A stretch of DNA of 64,000 nucleotides from positions 186,001 through 250,000 of the forward strand of contig JBAWXZ010000002.1 in the NCBI GenBank assembly GCA_037143795.1. The letters run 5' to 3'. This DNA comes from Firm-13 sp037143795 (GTDB lineage: Bacteria > Bacillota > Clostridia > Saccharofermentanales > Saccharofermentanaceae). This document shows, piece after piece, positions 33,139 through 42,804 of this stretch. The translations under genes and the position numbers were made by a program. Numbering within the stretch: the stretch's first letter is position 1; every line of letters starts with the position of its first letter. The notes beneath the pieces are model-generated. The model had not been told where the DNA came from and did no database searches. It was given only the letters and a program-made list of their open reading frames with translations.

Positions 33139-34001
33139 AGAAAATATTGATAACAGGCGCAAACAGCTTTATCGGCGCTTCTTTTGAAAAATGGTGCTCT
33201 CAATGGGCTAATGAATATTCAGTGGATACAATGGATATGATAGATGGTTCCTGGAAGCAGAAATCATTTGCTGTTTACGATGTTATATTTCACGTTGCCG
33301 GGATTGCACATGTCTCCTCAGATCCGAAGTTGGAAGCATTGTATTATAAAGTGAACAGGGATCTCACAATAGAAACAGCTCAAAAGGCTAAGTCGGAAGG
33401 TGTTAAACAGTTCATATTTATGAGCAGTATCATAGTCTATGGCGACAGCAGCAGTATTAACAGAAAACGTGTTATAGATAAGAACACTGTTCCTCAGCCG
33501 GCTAACTTTTATGGGGACAGCAAACTTCAGGCCGAGGCGGGAATACTTGTGCTGCAGGATGCTGCTTTTGACGTCGTTGTACTGCGCCCCCCCATGATAT
33601 ACGGCAAAGGATCTAGGGGAAATTATCCGAAAATGGCGAAAATGGCCCGGAAATTGCCGGTTTTTCCGGATGTTGATAATCAAAGAAGCATGCTTCACAT
33701 CGATAACTTGTGTGAATTTATCAGGCTAATGGTTGCAAATGAGGAGCACGGTGTATTCTATCCGCAGAATACCGAGTACGTCAGGACATCTGAGATGGTT
33801 AAGCTCATAGCTGCTGCGCACGGTAAAAACATTCATCTTGTCAGAATTTTTAATCCTGCCTTAAAACTGTTGAGCAGAAAAGTCAACTTTGTAAATAAGG
33901 CTTTCGGCAACTTGGTTTATGAGAAGAGTATGTCGGCATATCATGAAAACTATAGAGTAAGAAATTTGGCAGAATCTATCATTGCCACGGAGATAAATTG
34001 A
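33135..34001 (+). CDS. NAD(P)-dependent sugar-nucleotide reductase/epimerase (SDR)
   Basis: The 288-residue extended SDR has GANSFIGASFEKW at the start and the Ser-Tyr-Lys set as FMSSIIVYG and NFYGDSKLQAE. It starts within the stop codon of the phosphoglycosyltransferase. It is similar in form to WbpV/WreQ-type 4-reductases that turn the keto product of a WbpM-type dehydratase into UDP-QuiNAc (or UDP-FucNAc). The three-gene order dehydratase, transferase, reductase supports this, though a GalE-type epimerase role cannot be excluded. Confidence 0.72.
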   Translation: MKKILITGANSFIGASFEKWCSQWANEYSVDTMDMIDGSWKQKSFAVYDVIFHVAGIAHVSSDPKLEALYYKVNRDLTIETAQKAKSEGVKQFIFMSSIIVYGDSSSINRKRVIDKNTVPQPANFYGDSKLQAEAGILVLQDAAFDVVVLRPPMIYGKGSRGNYPKMAKMARKLPVFPDVDNQRSMLHIDNLCEFIRLMVANEEHGVFYPQNTEYVRTSEMVKLIAAAHGKNIHLVRIFNPALKLLSRKVNFVNKAFGNLVYEKSMSAYHENYRVRNLAESIIATEIN

Positions 34002-34015
34002 ATGGAGTATTTAAA

Positions 34016-35254
34016 ATGAAGAAACACATTTTAGTTATTTCTCAATATTTCTACCCTGAGCAATTTAGAATTAATGACATTTGTTCTGAATGGGTCAAAA
34101 GAGGCTATAGGGTAACAGTTATTACAGGGATTCCAAACTATCCGCAGGGGAAATATTATAAGGGATATGGATTATTCAGTAAAAGAAAAGAATCATATAA
34201 TGGAATCGAGATAGTTCGCTTACCCATAATTCCTAGAGGAAAAACCTCTGTAATGATGGTAATGAATTATTTATCATTTGTGATATCCGGGTTTTTTTGG
34301 AAATTATTTACACGCCTGAAGGCGGATCATGTTTTTATATTTGAAGTGTCGCCCATGACCCAGGCGTTACCCGGTGTTTGGTATGCAAAACGCCTAAAAG
34401 TCCCCTGTTTTCTGTATGTACAGGACTTATGGCCAGAAAATATTGAAATCGTTACCGGGATCAAAAATAAATACATTCTAGGATCTGTCGGGAAGATGGT
34501 CGATTATATTTACGCCCGCTGCAGCCGGATTTTTACAACATCCAACAGCTTTGTGACTGCAATTGAGAAGCGAGGTGTTCTAAAGGAGAAAATAAAATTC
34601 TGGCCTCAGTATGCTGAAGATTTTTACATGTTGGTGGGTAAAACGAATGTTGAGGAAATTCCTAATGACGGAGTGTTTAATATCATTTTTACTGGGAATA
34701 TTGGTACCGCTCAAGGACTGGACATTTTGCCTAAAACTGCTCTATTACTTAAAGAGAGAAACAAAAAAGTGCGGTTTAATATTGTTGGTGACGGCCGATT
34801 TAAAGATACCTTTACTAAGCTTGTAAAAGAAAGTGGGGTAGAAGACATTTTTAATTTTATCGACAAGCAACCAGCTACACGCATTCCGGAGTTATTGGCT
34901 GCCAGTGATGCGGCTTTGATTACACTGACAGACAGTCCGTTGTTCTCTATGACGATTCCTGCTAAACTGCAGTCATACTTAGCATGCGGTATCCCTATTA
35001 TTGCATCCGCTAATGGGGAAACAAAGGAAATCATCAGAAATGCTAATGCGGGTGTTTATAGTCCTGCTGGTGATGCAGATGAGTTGGCTGAGCGGATATT
35101 GTATATTACATCAAAAACATCTGAAGAAATGCATCAGCTAGCATTAAATGCACAGAATTATTATAAATTACACTTTGGCAAAAAGAACTTGTTAAATATA
35201 ATGGATGAATATTTTAATGAAAACGAATATACGGAGGGAAATAATCATGTTTAA
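34016..35254 (+). CDS. WbuB-like family 4 glycosyltransferase (candidate L-FucNAc transferase)
   Basis: The 412-residue GT-B enzyme shows YPEQFRINDICSEW, GIPNYPQGKYYKGYG, FTGNIGTAQGLDILPK and MTIPAKLQSYLACGIPIIA. This is the WbuB pattern; WbuB of E. coli O26 is believed to transfer L-FucNAc. The gene overlaps capE by 8 bp, and the UDP-L-FucNAc pathway follows directly, which supports that donor. ATG 34016 has ATGGAGT upstream. It is a diverged paralogue of the enzyme at 11502. Confidence 0.83.
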   Translation: MKKHILVISQYFYPEQFRINDICSEWVKRGYRVTVITGIPNYPQGKYYKGYGLFSKRKESYNGIEIVRLPIIPRGKTSVMMVMNYLSFVISGFFWKLFTRLKADHVFIFEVSPMTQALPGVWYAKRLKVPCFLYVQDLWPENIEIVTGIKNKYILGSVGKMVDYIYARCSRIFTTSNSFVTAIEKRGVLKEKIKFWPQYAEDFYMLVGKTNVEEIPNDGVFNIIFTGNIGTAQGLDILPKTALLLKERNKKVRFNIVGDGRFKDTFTKLVKESGVEDIFNFIDKQPATRIPELLAASDAALITLTDSPLFSMTIPAKLQSYLACGIPIIASANGETKEIIRNANAGVYSPAGDADELAERILYITSKTSEEMHQLALNAQNYYKLHFGKKNLLNIMDEYFNENEYTEGNNHV

Positions 35255-36260
35255 AAACAAAACTTTATTAATCACAGGCGGAACGGGTAGTTTCGGAAAC
35301 GCAGTTATGAAGAAATTTTTGGAAACGGATATTAAAGAGATTCGCATTTTTTCTCGTGATGAGAAAAAACAGGATGATATGCGAAAATTATATAAAAATG
35401 ACAAACTTAAGTTCTATATAGGAGATGTTCGCGATTTGGCCAGTGTAAAAAATGCGATGTATGGGGTTGACTATATATTCCACGCAGCAGCGCTTAAACA
35501 AGTGCCATCCTGTGAGTTTTTTCCGTTGGAAGCAGTTAAGACCAATGTGCTGGGCACAGATAATGTCCTTACAGCGGCAATCGAAAACCATGTCAAAAAA
35601 GTAATCTGCCTGTCGACTGATAAAGCAGCTTATCCAATCAACGCAATGGGTATATCCAAAGCTATGATGGAGAAAATTTTTGTTGCTAAGTCCAAGACGG
35701 TCGACCCTAATCATACACTCATTTGTGGCACCCGCTACGGAAATGTCATGGCATCAAGGGGTTCTGTCATACCGCTTTTTGTGGATCAGATTAAAAACGG
35801 TGAACCGTTGACAGTTACAGACCCCAATATGACACGTTTCTTAATGAGCTTGGATGAAGCTGTAGAACTGGTTATATTTGCTTTCCAAAATGCTCAGGCA
35901 GGCGATATTATGGTTCAAAAATCGCCATCAAGCACAATTAGAGACCTGGCGCAAGCAGTAAAAGAATTATTTCACGCTGAAAACGAGATAAAAATAATTG
36001 GAACTCGCCATGGAGAAAAATTATATGAAACACTTCTTACAAAAGAAGAATATATGCATGCAGTTGACATGGGAGGTTTTTTCAGGGTTCCTGCAGACAA
36101 AAGAGACTTGAATTACGATAAGTATTTTGTTGAAGGTGATGAGAAGCTTTCAGTAGAAGAGGACTATAATTCCCATAATACTGAAATTTTGAATGTCGAA
36201 CAAATTAAGGTAAAATTATTAGAACTTGACTATATACGTAAAGAACTTGGGCAGCTGTAA
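35247..36260 (+). CDS. capE: UDP-GlcNAc 4,6-dehydratase/5-epimerase of the UDP-L-FucNAc pathway
   Basis: The 337-residue soluble SDR has TGGTGSFGNAVMKKFL at the N-terminus and STDKAAYPINAMGISKAMME in the catalytic region, the CapE/FnlA form with methionine in the tyrosine position. CapE inverts C5 and makes the L-arabino/L-lyxo keto sugar that CapF reduces and CapG epimerises. Start 35247 has GGAGGG before it and overlaps the previous gene. capF is separated from it by an acyltransferase gene, unlike the usual contiguous capE-capF-capG order. Confidence 0.9.
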   Translation: MFKNKTLLITGGTGSFGNAVMKKFLETDIKEIRIFSRDEKKQDDMRKLYKNDKLKFYIGDVRDLASVKNAMYGVDYIFHAAALKQVPSCEFFPLEAVKTNVLGTDNVLTAAIENHVKKVICLSTDKAAYPINAMGISKAMMEKIFVAKSKTVDPNHTLICGTRYGNVMASRGSVIPLFVDQIKNGEPLTVTDPNMTRFLMSLDEAVELVIFAFQNAQAGDIMVQKSPSSTIRDLAQAVKELFHAENEIKIIGTRHGEKLYETLLTKEEYMHAVDMGGFFRVPADKRDLNYDKYFVEGDEKLSVEEDYNSHNTEILNVEQIKVKLLELDYIRKELGQL

Positions 36261-36367
36261 TTTGAGACAAGAACACTTAATACGATATTTTTTATAATTT
36301 GGCAGGTGCTAAGATGAAAAGCAATGCAGAATCGCATCGGTAAGCCGAATGTAGGAGGATAAAGCTA

Positions 36368-37051
36368 ATGTCTCTGTTTTCAGTTGGAAAGAGGTTGTTG
36401 AATAGATATCCTTCTTTTTTGGTAGCATCTTCTAAAGCGTATAATTTTATTGGGTTTAACAAGACTAGAAAAAAAGGGAAAATGAATAGGGTTGAATGCA
36501 ACAAAAGTTTTCTTTACAAAACAAAAGCTAAAATTATTGGATCAAATAACAGCATTCAAATTGGCAATATTTGTCAATTGAAGAATTGTACAATTAATAT
36601 TTATGGTAATAACAATAGAATTATTATTGGCGATAATGTTTACTTGAAAGATGCTGAATTTCATATTGAAGATGATTATAACGAAATCAATATAGGCAAT
36701 AAAACAACAATATTTGGGAAAACACATTTTGCATGTATTGAGGGTAGAAAAATTGTGGTTGGTGATGATTGCATGTTTTCTGCAGATGTTGTCTTTCGAA
36801 CAGGAGATAGTCATTCTATCACGGATAATAATGGAAATAGAATTAATGCATCTAAAGACATTATAATTGGAAATCATGTTTGGTTTGGAAATAGGACTAT
36901 CATAATCAAAGGTGTACACATTGCAGATAATTCAATTATTGGAACTGGGTCTGTTGTCACAAAAGCGTTTTTTGATGTAGGCGTCGTATTGGTAGGGAAT
37001 CCAGCAAGAATTGTTAAAAGAAATGTTAATTGGTTAAGGGAAAGGATATAG
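36368..37051 (+). CDS. Left-handed beta-helix O-acetyltransferase
   Basis: The 227-residue protein consists mainly of hexapeptide repeats (INIYGNNNRIIIGDNVYLKD, INIGNKTTIFG, VVGDDCMFSADVVFR, DIIIGNHVWFGNRTIIIKG) ending with IGTGSVVTKAF and VGNPARIVKRN, the classic end of WbbJ/Maa-type acetyl-CoA transferases. The catalytic histidine is probably the one in GDSHSI. AGGAGG precedes the ATG. It is much more AT-rich than capE and capF on either side. The acceptor is probably a sugar of the repeat unit. Confidence 0.82.
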   Translation: MSLFSVGKRLLNRYPSFLVASSKAYNFIGFNKTRKKGKMNRVECNKSFLYKTKAKIIGSNNSIQIGNICQLKNCTINIYGNNNRIIIGDNVYLKDAEFHIEDDYNEINIGNKTTIFGKTHFACIEGRKIVVGDDCMFSADVVFRTGDSHSITDNNGNRINASKDIIIGNHVWFGNRTIIIKGVHIADNSIIGTGSVVTKAFFDVGVVLVGNPARIVKRNVNWLRERI

Positions 37052-37062
37052 AAGGTGTTTAT

Positions 37063-38172
37063 ATGAAAATACTGGTAACCGGCGCCAATGGGTTCATTGG
37101 TAAAAATCTCATTGCCGAATTGAAGAATCAAAAACATTCGGATATTTTTGCATTTGACCTTGATACAGATCCGTCACTCCTTGATGAATACTGCCAGGAA
37201 GCGGATTTTGTGTTTCATCTTGCCGGTGTAAACCGCCCCCAGGATCAGTCAGAATTTATGACTGGTAATTTCGGGTTTTCCTCGACACTTCTTGATTTGT
37301 TGAAAAAATATAAAAACAGATGCCCGATAATGATTTCGTCATCCGCTCAGGCCGCACTTGATAATCCATATGGAAAGAGCAAAAAGGCCGGTGAAGATCT
37401 GATGTTCGAGTATGCCAGGGAAACAGGAGCAAAAGCATTGGTCTACCGTTTCCCAAATGTATTTGGGAAATGGTGCCGGCCAAACTATAACAGTGCCGTA
37501 GCAACATTTTGTTACAACATCGCCAATGACATGCCGATTTCCGTCAATGACCCGAGTGTAGTTATGAAATTGGTATATATTGACGATCTGGTTGAAGAAC
37601 TAATAAATGCACTGCATAACAACGAACATTATACTGGTGCTTTCTGTGAAGTTCCCGTTACACATACCATTCAGCTTGGAGAGATCGCTGATTTGATCTA
37701 TTCATTCAAAAAAAGCCGTGAAGAGAGATCTATTCCTGATATGTCCTCAGGGATTATAAGTAAGCTGTACAGCACATATTTAAGTTACCTTCCGAAAGAT
37801 CAGTTCAGTTATCCTCTGAAGATGAATTTGGATAACCGGGGCTCTTTCACGGAGTTCATCAAGACACCGGATCGCGGACAAGTGTCAATTAACATATCAA
37901 AACCGGGAATTACCAAAGGAAATCACTGGCACCATAGTAAAAACGAGAAGTTTCTTGTTGTGAGCGGCGAAGGGGTCATTCGATTCCGTATGGTTGGAAC
38001 TGAGGATATCATCGAATACAATGTCAATGGTGACAAATTGGAAGTCGTTGATATACCCACGGGTTATACCCATAACATTGAGAATCTTGGTGAAACAGAT
38101 ATGGTTACTATTATGTGGGTTAATGAATGTTTCAATCCGGACAAGCCTGATACATATTTTCTGGAGGTGTAA
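37063..38172 (+). CDS. capF: Bifunctional reductase/cupin epimerase of the UDP-L-FucNAc pathway
   Basis: The 369-residue protein joins an N-terminal SDR domain (GANGFIGKNLIAEL, SKKAGEDLMFEYA) to a C-terminal cupin (about 250-369) with KGNHWHHSKNEKFLVVSG, whose histidines bind metal. This two-domain build is specific to CapF/FnlB, which epimerises C3 and reduces C4 to give UDP-6-deoxy-L-talosamine-type product. GAAGGTG precedes ATG 37063. capG follows after 5 bp. Confidence 0.93.
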   Translation: MKILVTGANGFIGKNLIAELKNQKHSDIFAFDLDTDPSLLDEYCQEADFVFHLAGVNRPQDQSEFMTGNFGFSSTLLDLLKKYKNRCPIMISSSAQAALDNPYGKSKKAGEDLMFEYARETGAKALVYRFPNVFGKWCRPNYNSAVATFCYNIANDMPISVNDPSVVMKLVYIDDLVEELINALHNNEHYTGAFCEVPVTHTIQLGEIADLIYSFKKSREERSIPDMSSGIISKLYSTYLSYLPKDQFSYPLKMNLDNRGSFTEFIKTPDRGQVSINISKPGITKGNHWHHSKNEKFLVVSGEGVIRFRMVGTEDIIEYNVNGDKLEVVDIPTGYTHNIENLGETDMVTIMWVNECFNPDKPDTYFLEV

Positions 38173-38177
38173 AAATT

Positions 38178-39302
38178 ATGAAAAAATTGAAAGTCATGAC
38201 AGTTGTGGGAACCAGACCGGAGATCATCCGCCTGTCAGCAGTGATAAACAAATTGGAAGAGTCAAATGCGATTGAACATATCCTTGTACATACCGGGCAA
38301 AACTATGATTATGAACTCAATGAAGTTTTTTTCAAAGATTTTAAGCTAAGAAAGCCGGACTATTTTTTGAATGCTGCCACTGGTACTGCAGTAGAAACGA
38401 TAGGAAATATTCTAGTGAAAATTGATCCGATTATGGAAGAAGTACAACCGGACGCTTTTCTCGTTCTAGGCGATACGAACAGCTGCCTTACTGCGATAGC
38501 GGCCAAAAGAAGACATATACCTATTTTCCATATGGAAGCTGGAAACCGCTGCTTTGACCAGCGAGTACCGGAAGAGACCAATCGGAGAATGGTTGATCAT
38601 ATTTCAGATATTAATATGACCTATAGCGATATTGCAAGGGAATATCTGCTCAGGGAAGGCTTGCCTGCCGACAGAATAATTAAGACCGGTAGCCCTATGT
38701 GTGAAGTGATTAACTCAAGAAGAGCGGACATTGAAAAGTCGGATATAATTGAAAAGCTCGAACTGAAGTGCGGTCAGTATTTTGTTGTCTCAGCACACAG
38801 AGAAGAAAATATAAGCTCAGAAGAGAATTTTCTGGACCTCGTTGACAGCATGAACCTTATTGCAGATAAATACAAAATGCCGATTATTGTAAGTACACAT
38901 CCCCGTACTAGAAAAATGATAGAGTTAAAAGAGATCGAGTTCAATCCGTTAATATCACTGATGAAGCCTCTCGGATTTAATGATTATATTAAGCTGCAAA
39001 TCAATGCAAAGGCAATCCTCAGTGATAGTGGTACAATCAGTGAAGAATCGTCGCTTCTTGGATTACATGCACTCAATATCAGACAGGCGCATGAACGGCC
39101 TGAAGCGATGGAAGAAGCTTCTGTCATGATGGTTGGATTAAAAAAAGAACGGATCCTCCAAGGTCTTGAAGTTTTGGAAACACAGGGAAAAGATGTACTC
39201 CGGCAAGTGGCAGACTATAACATGCCCAATGTATCGGATAAAGTCCTAAGAATTATACTTTCGTATACGGATTATATCAACAGAATTGTATGGAGCAAAT
39301 AG
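38178..39302 (+). CDS. capG: UDP-N-acetylglucosamine 2-epimerase family, last step to UDP-L-FucNAc
   Basis: The 374-residue GT-B-like epimerase has VVGTRPEIIRLSAVI, HMEAGNRCFDQRVPEETN, VSAHREENI and SDSGTISEESSLLG, all typical of WecB/CapG/FnlC. Standing directly after capF it should convert UDP-N-acetyl-L-pneumosamine to UDP-N-acetyl-L-fucosamine. The ribosome site GGAGGTG is inside the end of capF. GT4 starts 2 bp after its stop, just where the DNA becomes strongly AT-rich. Confidence 0.92.
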   Translation: MKKLKVMTVVGTRPEIIRLSAVINKLEESNAIEHILVHTGQNYDYELNEVFFKDFKLRKPDYFLNAATGTAVETIGNILVKIDPIMEEVQPDAFLVLGDTNSCLTAIAAKRRHIPIFHMEAGNRCFDQRVPEETNRRMVDHISDINMTYSDIAREYLLREGLPADRIIKTGSPMCEVINSRRADIEKSDIIEKLELKCGQYFVVSAHREENISSEENFLDLVDSMNLIADKYKMPIIVSTHPRTRKMIELKEIEFNPLISLMKPLGFNDYIKLQINAKAILSDSGTISEESSLLGLHALNIRQAHERPEAMEEASVMMVGLKKERILQGLEVLETQGKDVLRQVADYNMPNVSDKVLRIILSYTDYINRIVWSK

Positions 39303-39304
39303 TT

Positions 39305-40501
39305 ATGAAAGTCTTACTGATCAATTCTGTTTGTGGTTATGGAAGTACAGGAAGAATAGTTACAGATCTTTACAAAAGTTTAGTTGAACAAGGACATCAG
39401 TGTCTAATTGCATATGGTAGAGGGACTGCCCCATCAGAGATAGATTCAATTAGAATAGGAACTGTTTTTGATAATTATATGCATGTCGCCAAAACGAGAT
39501 TATTTGATTTGCATGGTTTTGCATCGAGTAAAGCAACAAAAGACTTTATTAAGGTTGCTAAAAAATATAATCCTGATGTTATTCACTTGCATAATATTCA
39601 TGGATATTATATTGACATTAAGTTGTTGTTTGAATATCTTAAAGAAGCTAATAAACCAATAGTTTGGACTCTGCATGATTGCTGGACATTCACAGGTCAC
39701 TGCACTCACTTTGATTATATCGGATGTAATAAGTGGAAAGAAGAGTGTTACTGTTGCCCCCAAAAAACGGAATATCCTCGTAGTATATTTGCTGATAATT
39801 CTCTGAAAAATTATAGAAGAAAAAAGGAATTATTTACAGGCTTGAAAAACATGACTATCATAACACCCTCAATTTGGCTTGGTGAGCTGGTGAAAGAATC
39901 ATATCTGAAAGAATATAATCTTATAGTTATTAATAATGGAATTGACTTAAGTATCTTTAAGCCAAAAGAAAAAACATTGTTTCGTTATGAATATAACTTG
40001 AATAATGAATTTATTATTTTAGGGGTTGCAAGCGTTTGGACTGAAAGAAAAGGAATGAAATATTTTCTCGAGTTGTCAAAACTCATAGATAACAATAGTC
40101 GAATAGTTTTAGTTGGACTAAGTGATAAGCAGTTAAAGAATTTACCGAAAAATATCATTGGAATTCATAGAACAAGTAATCCCGATCAACTTTCAGAAAT
40201 ATACTCAGCAGCTGATGTGTTTGTAAATCCAACACTAGAAGATAACTATCCAACAACAAATTTAGAAGCATTGGCGTGCGGAACGCCGGTTATTACGTTT
40301 AATACAGGCGGTAGCGTTGAGAGTGTGGATGAAGACACTGGTATGGTTGTTCAAAAAGGAAATTTGCCTGATTTATTTCACGCAGTTGAAAGACTGCATA
40401 CACTTAACATTGAGCAAAAAGCATGCCTAAGAAAATCACTATCGTTTAATAAAAACGATAAATACAAGAAATATTTGGATATATATATGAATATTTGTTA
40501 A
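39305..40501 (+). CDS. Family 4 glycosyltransferase
   Basis: The 398-residue GT-B enzyme starts MKVLLINSVCGYGSTGRIV and has WTLHDCWTFTGHCTHFDY, IVINNGIDLSIF, and the E-x7-E like donor site NPTLEDNYPTTNLEALACG with TGGSVE. The pattern is that of WcaL/WcfG-like GT4 enzymes of capsule clusters. Donor and linkage are not readable. Start 39305 is taken because the residues from there match the family N-terminus. Codons are AT-rich, as in the genes downstream. Confidence 0.82.
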   Translation: MKVLLINSVCGYGSTGRIVTDLYKSLVEQGHQCLIAYGRGTAPSEIDSIRIGTVFDNYMHVAKTRLFDLHGFASSKATKDFIKVAKKYNPDVIHLHNIHGYYIDIKLLFEYLKEANKPIVWTLHDCWTFTGHCTHFDYIGCNKWKEECYCCPQKTEYPRSIFADNSLKNYRRKKELFTGLKNMTIITPSIWLGELVKESYLKEYNLIVINNGIDLSIFKPKEKTLFRYEYNLNNEFIILGVASVWTERKGMKYFLELSKLIDNNSRIVLVGLSDKQLKNLPKNIIGIHRTSNPDQLSEIYSAADVFVNPTLEDNYPTTNLEALACGTPVITFNTGGSVESVDEDTGMVVQKGNLPDLFHAVERLHTLNIEQKACLRKSLSFNKNDKYKKYLDIYMNIC

Positions 40502-40525
40502 TTGCTTTTGAAAGTGGGTTTGCGT

Positions 40526-41641
40526 ATGGATCCAATCAGAGTTTTATACATAAATGGCGGAATTATGGATAGGGGCGGTGTTTCTGCCTATATGATGAAC
40601 TACTATCGACATATTGATAGATCGAAAGTTCAGATAGATTTTGTCGTACATGGATTTGAAAAGGGTGTTTTCGATGATGAGATACAGGAATTAGGTGGAT
40701 TATTATATAATGTTCCAGTAAAGAGTAAGAATTATTTTGGAAATATTAGGGCACTCAGAAAGATATTTAGATCAGGGCAATATAAGATAGTACATTCACA
40801 CATGGATGCCATGGGCGCTGTTGTATTAAAGGAAGCCCGGAAATGTGGAATACCTATCAGAATAGCTCACTCTCACAATACTGACCACCTGACAAATAAT
40901 AAGATTAAATATTTGTTAAATGAAATCGCAAGAAAACGAATAAATGAATATTCGACTCATTTATTTGCTTGCTCAGAATTGGCAGGAAAATGGTTGTTTG
41001 GAGAAAAGGCTTTTAATGCAGGAGATGTAAGAGTAATTAAAAATGCAATCGAAGTGGAAACTTACAAATATGACAAAGACATAAGCAATAGAATGAAAAA
41101 AGAGTTGAGCCTAGAGAATAATTATATTATTGGAAATATTGGAAGATTTGATTATCAGAAGAATCATATTTTCCTATTGGACGTGTTTAAACATGTTATT
41201 AAGCTAATACCAAACGCTAAATTAGTCTTAGTTGGCGATGGACATTTGAGAAAAAAAATTGAAGCAAAAATTGAAGAACTAGGATTATCAAATAGTGTGC
41301 TTTTACTAGGACAGTGTTCTAATATTAATGAAATATTGTGTGTATTTGATGTGTTTGTACTTCCATCATTATTTGAAGGTCTTGGAATTGCAGCTGTTGA
41401 AGCACAGGTAAATGGACTTAGATGCTGTTTGTCTGATACTCTTCCAAAGGAGGTCGTGGTAACAGATAAAATTGAATTTCTGAGTACAAATAATATTAAT
41501 GACTGGGTTAATGCTCTAGTCAATATTCGGTCAACAGACAGAACGATTTATACAAAGGATTTTTTTGATGCCGGCTATGATATTATTTATGCAGCTAAGA
41601 AATTATGTGATATTTACATCGACATGGTTAAAGGAGTGTAG
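40526..41641 (+). CDS. Family 4 glycosyltransferase, EpsF-like
   Basis: The 371-residue GT-B enzyme has YINGGIMDRGGVSAYMMNYYR, HSHMDAMGAVVLKEA, RIAHSHNTD and FVLPSLFEGLGIAAVEAQ, a pattern common to EpsF/CapH-like exopolysaccharide glycosyltransferases. It starts 24 bp after the previous gene (AAAGTGGG upstream) and ends 3 bp before the next. Sugar donor unknown. Confidence 0.82.
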   Translation: MDPIRVLYINGGIMDRGGVSAYMMNYYRHIDRSKVQIDFVVHGFEKGVFDDEIQELGGLLYNVPVKSKNYFGNIRALRKIFRSGQYKIVHSHMDAMGAVVLKEARKCGIPIRIAHSHNTDHLTNNKIKYLLNEIARKRINEYSTHLFACSELAGKWLFGEKAFNAGDVRVIKNAIEVETYKYDKDISNRMKKELSLENNYIIGNIGRFDYQKNHIFLLDVFKHVIKLIPNAKLVLVGDGHLRKKIEAKIEELGLSNSVLLLGQCSNINEILCVFDVFVLPSLFEGLGIAAVEAQVNGLRCCLSDTLPKEVVVTDKIEFLSTNNINDWVNALVNIRSTDRTIYTKDFFDAGYDIIYAAKKLCDIYIDMVKGV

Positions 41642-41644
41642 TTA

Positions 41645-42757
41645 GTGAAAATACTTTTTATAACAAATATTCCTTCAAGATACAGAATGGATTTTTTCAA
41701 TGAGTTAGGAAAAACCCAAGATGTAAAAGTAATCTTTGAAGCGGAAACTGCACCGCAAATAAACAGCAACTGGTATTCGGCTGATATCATAAATTTTGAA
41801 GCAGTATTTTTGAAAAAAGGTGATATAGAAGAACGAAAAATTGACTGGAAAGTCTTGAAACAAATAAAAAGAAAAACACAAGATGTTATTGTTTTGACAA
41901 GTTATGCTTATTTTACTGAAATGCTGGCACTTATATATTTAAAACTGATAAAAATACCGTACTATTTAGAAGTTGACGGCGGAATAATAAAGATCGAAAA
42001 AAGATTAAAAAAATGGTATAAAACATTTCTAGTATCAAATGCTTATGGATATATAAGTCCAAGTAAACAAACAGATGATTTTTTTGCTTATTATGGTGCA
42101 AAAAAAGAAAAAATACGGAGGTATCCTTTCACATCTTTAAAGAAAGCAGATGTATTGAGTGATGTTCTAAATTGTGAAGAAAAACAAATACTAAGACGTG
42201 AAATCGGAATTAAGGAAGAAAAAGTAATTCTTTCAGTAGGACAATACATTTATAGAAAAGGTTATGATATTCTGTTAAATGGAATTGTTGAAATTGATAA
42301 AAATTATGGAGTATATATTATTGGCGGAGATAATCCTACAAATGAATATATTGAGTTAGTTGATAAATTCAATCTGACAAATGTGCATTTTATTAGCTTC
42401 AAGACGAAAGAAGATTTGAAAAAATATTATAAAGCTGCAGATTTGTTCGTCTTACCAACAAGAGAAGATATTTGGGGATTGGTTATCAATGAAGCCATGG
42501 CTTATGGATTGCCGGTTGTAACTACTGAAAAGTGCTTAGCCGGACTTGAACTAGTTAAAGATAATGAGAATGGGTTTATAGTGCCCGTTGAAGATGCAAA
42601 GCAATTAGCAGAAAAAATGACTGCAATATTATCAGATGACGTTTTGCGTGCAAGTATGGGAAAAAAAAGCCTTGATATAATTAGGGAGTACACCATTGAA
42701 AAAATGGCAAGCCGCCATATTGAAATTTTTAATAATTATGAAAATGAATTGAAGTAG
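41645..42757 (+). CDS. Family 4 glycosyltransferase (GTG start)
   Basis: The 370-residue GT-B enzyme begins at GTG 41645, with AAAGGAG before it in the preceding gene's end. It shows ITNIPSRYRMDFFNELG, YLEVDGGI, SVGQYIYRKGYDILL and DLFVLPTREDIWGLVINEAM, the last being the nucleotide-sugar binding E-x7-E region. This is the form seen in capsule GT4 enzymes similar to CapM or TuaC. Donor unknown. Confidence 0.82.
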   Translation: MKILFITNIPSRYRMDFFNELGKTQDVKVIFEAETAPQINSNWYSADIINFEAVFLKKGDIEERKIDWKVLKQIKRKTQDVIVLTSYAYFTEMLALIYLKLIKIPYYLEVDGGIIKIEKRLKKWYKTFLVSNAYGYISPSKQTDDFFAYYGAKKEKIRRYPFTSLKKADVLSDVLNCEEKQILRREIGIKEEKVILSVGQYIYRKGYDILLNGIVEIDKNYGVYIIGGDNPTNEYIELVDKFNLTNVHFISFKTKEDLKKYYKAADLFVLPTREDIWGLVINEAMAYGLPVVTTEKCLAGLELVKDNENGFIVPVEDAKQLAEKMTAILSDDVLRASMGKKSLDIIREYTIEKMASRHIEIFNNYENELK

Positions 42758-42804
42758 GATTTCTTAAGTATGCAAATAATCTATTATTGCTATTGGAGTT
42801 TTTG

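Noticed and set aside
40307..40317. GGCGGTAGCGT, which matches the ops/JUMPstart element used by RfaH-type antiterminators
   Set aside because: It lies inside a GT4 coding region and encodes the conserved Gly-Gly-Ser-Val of the TGGSVE motif. It is not in a leader region and no rfaH or loaP-like gene is seen.
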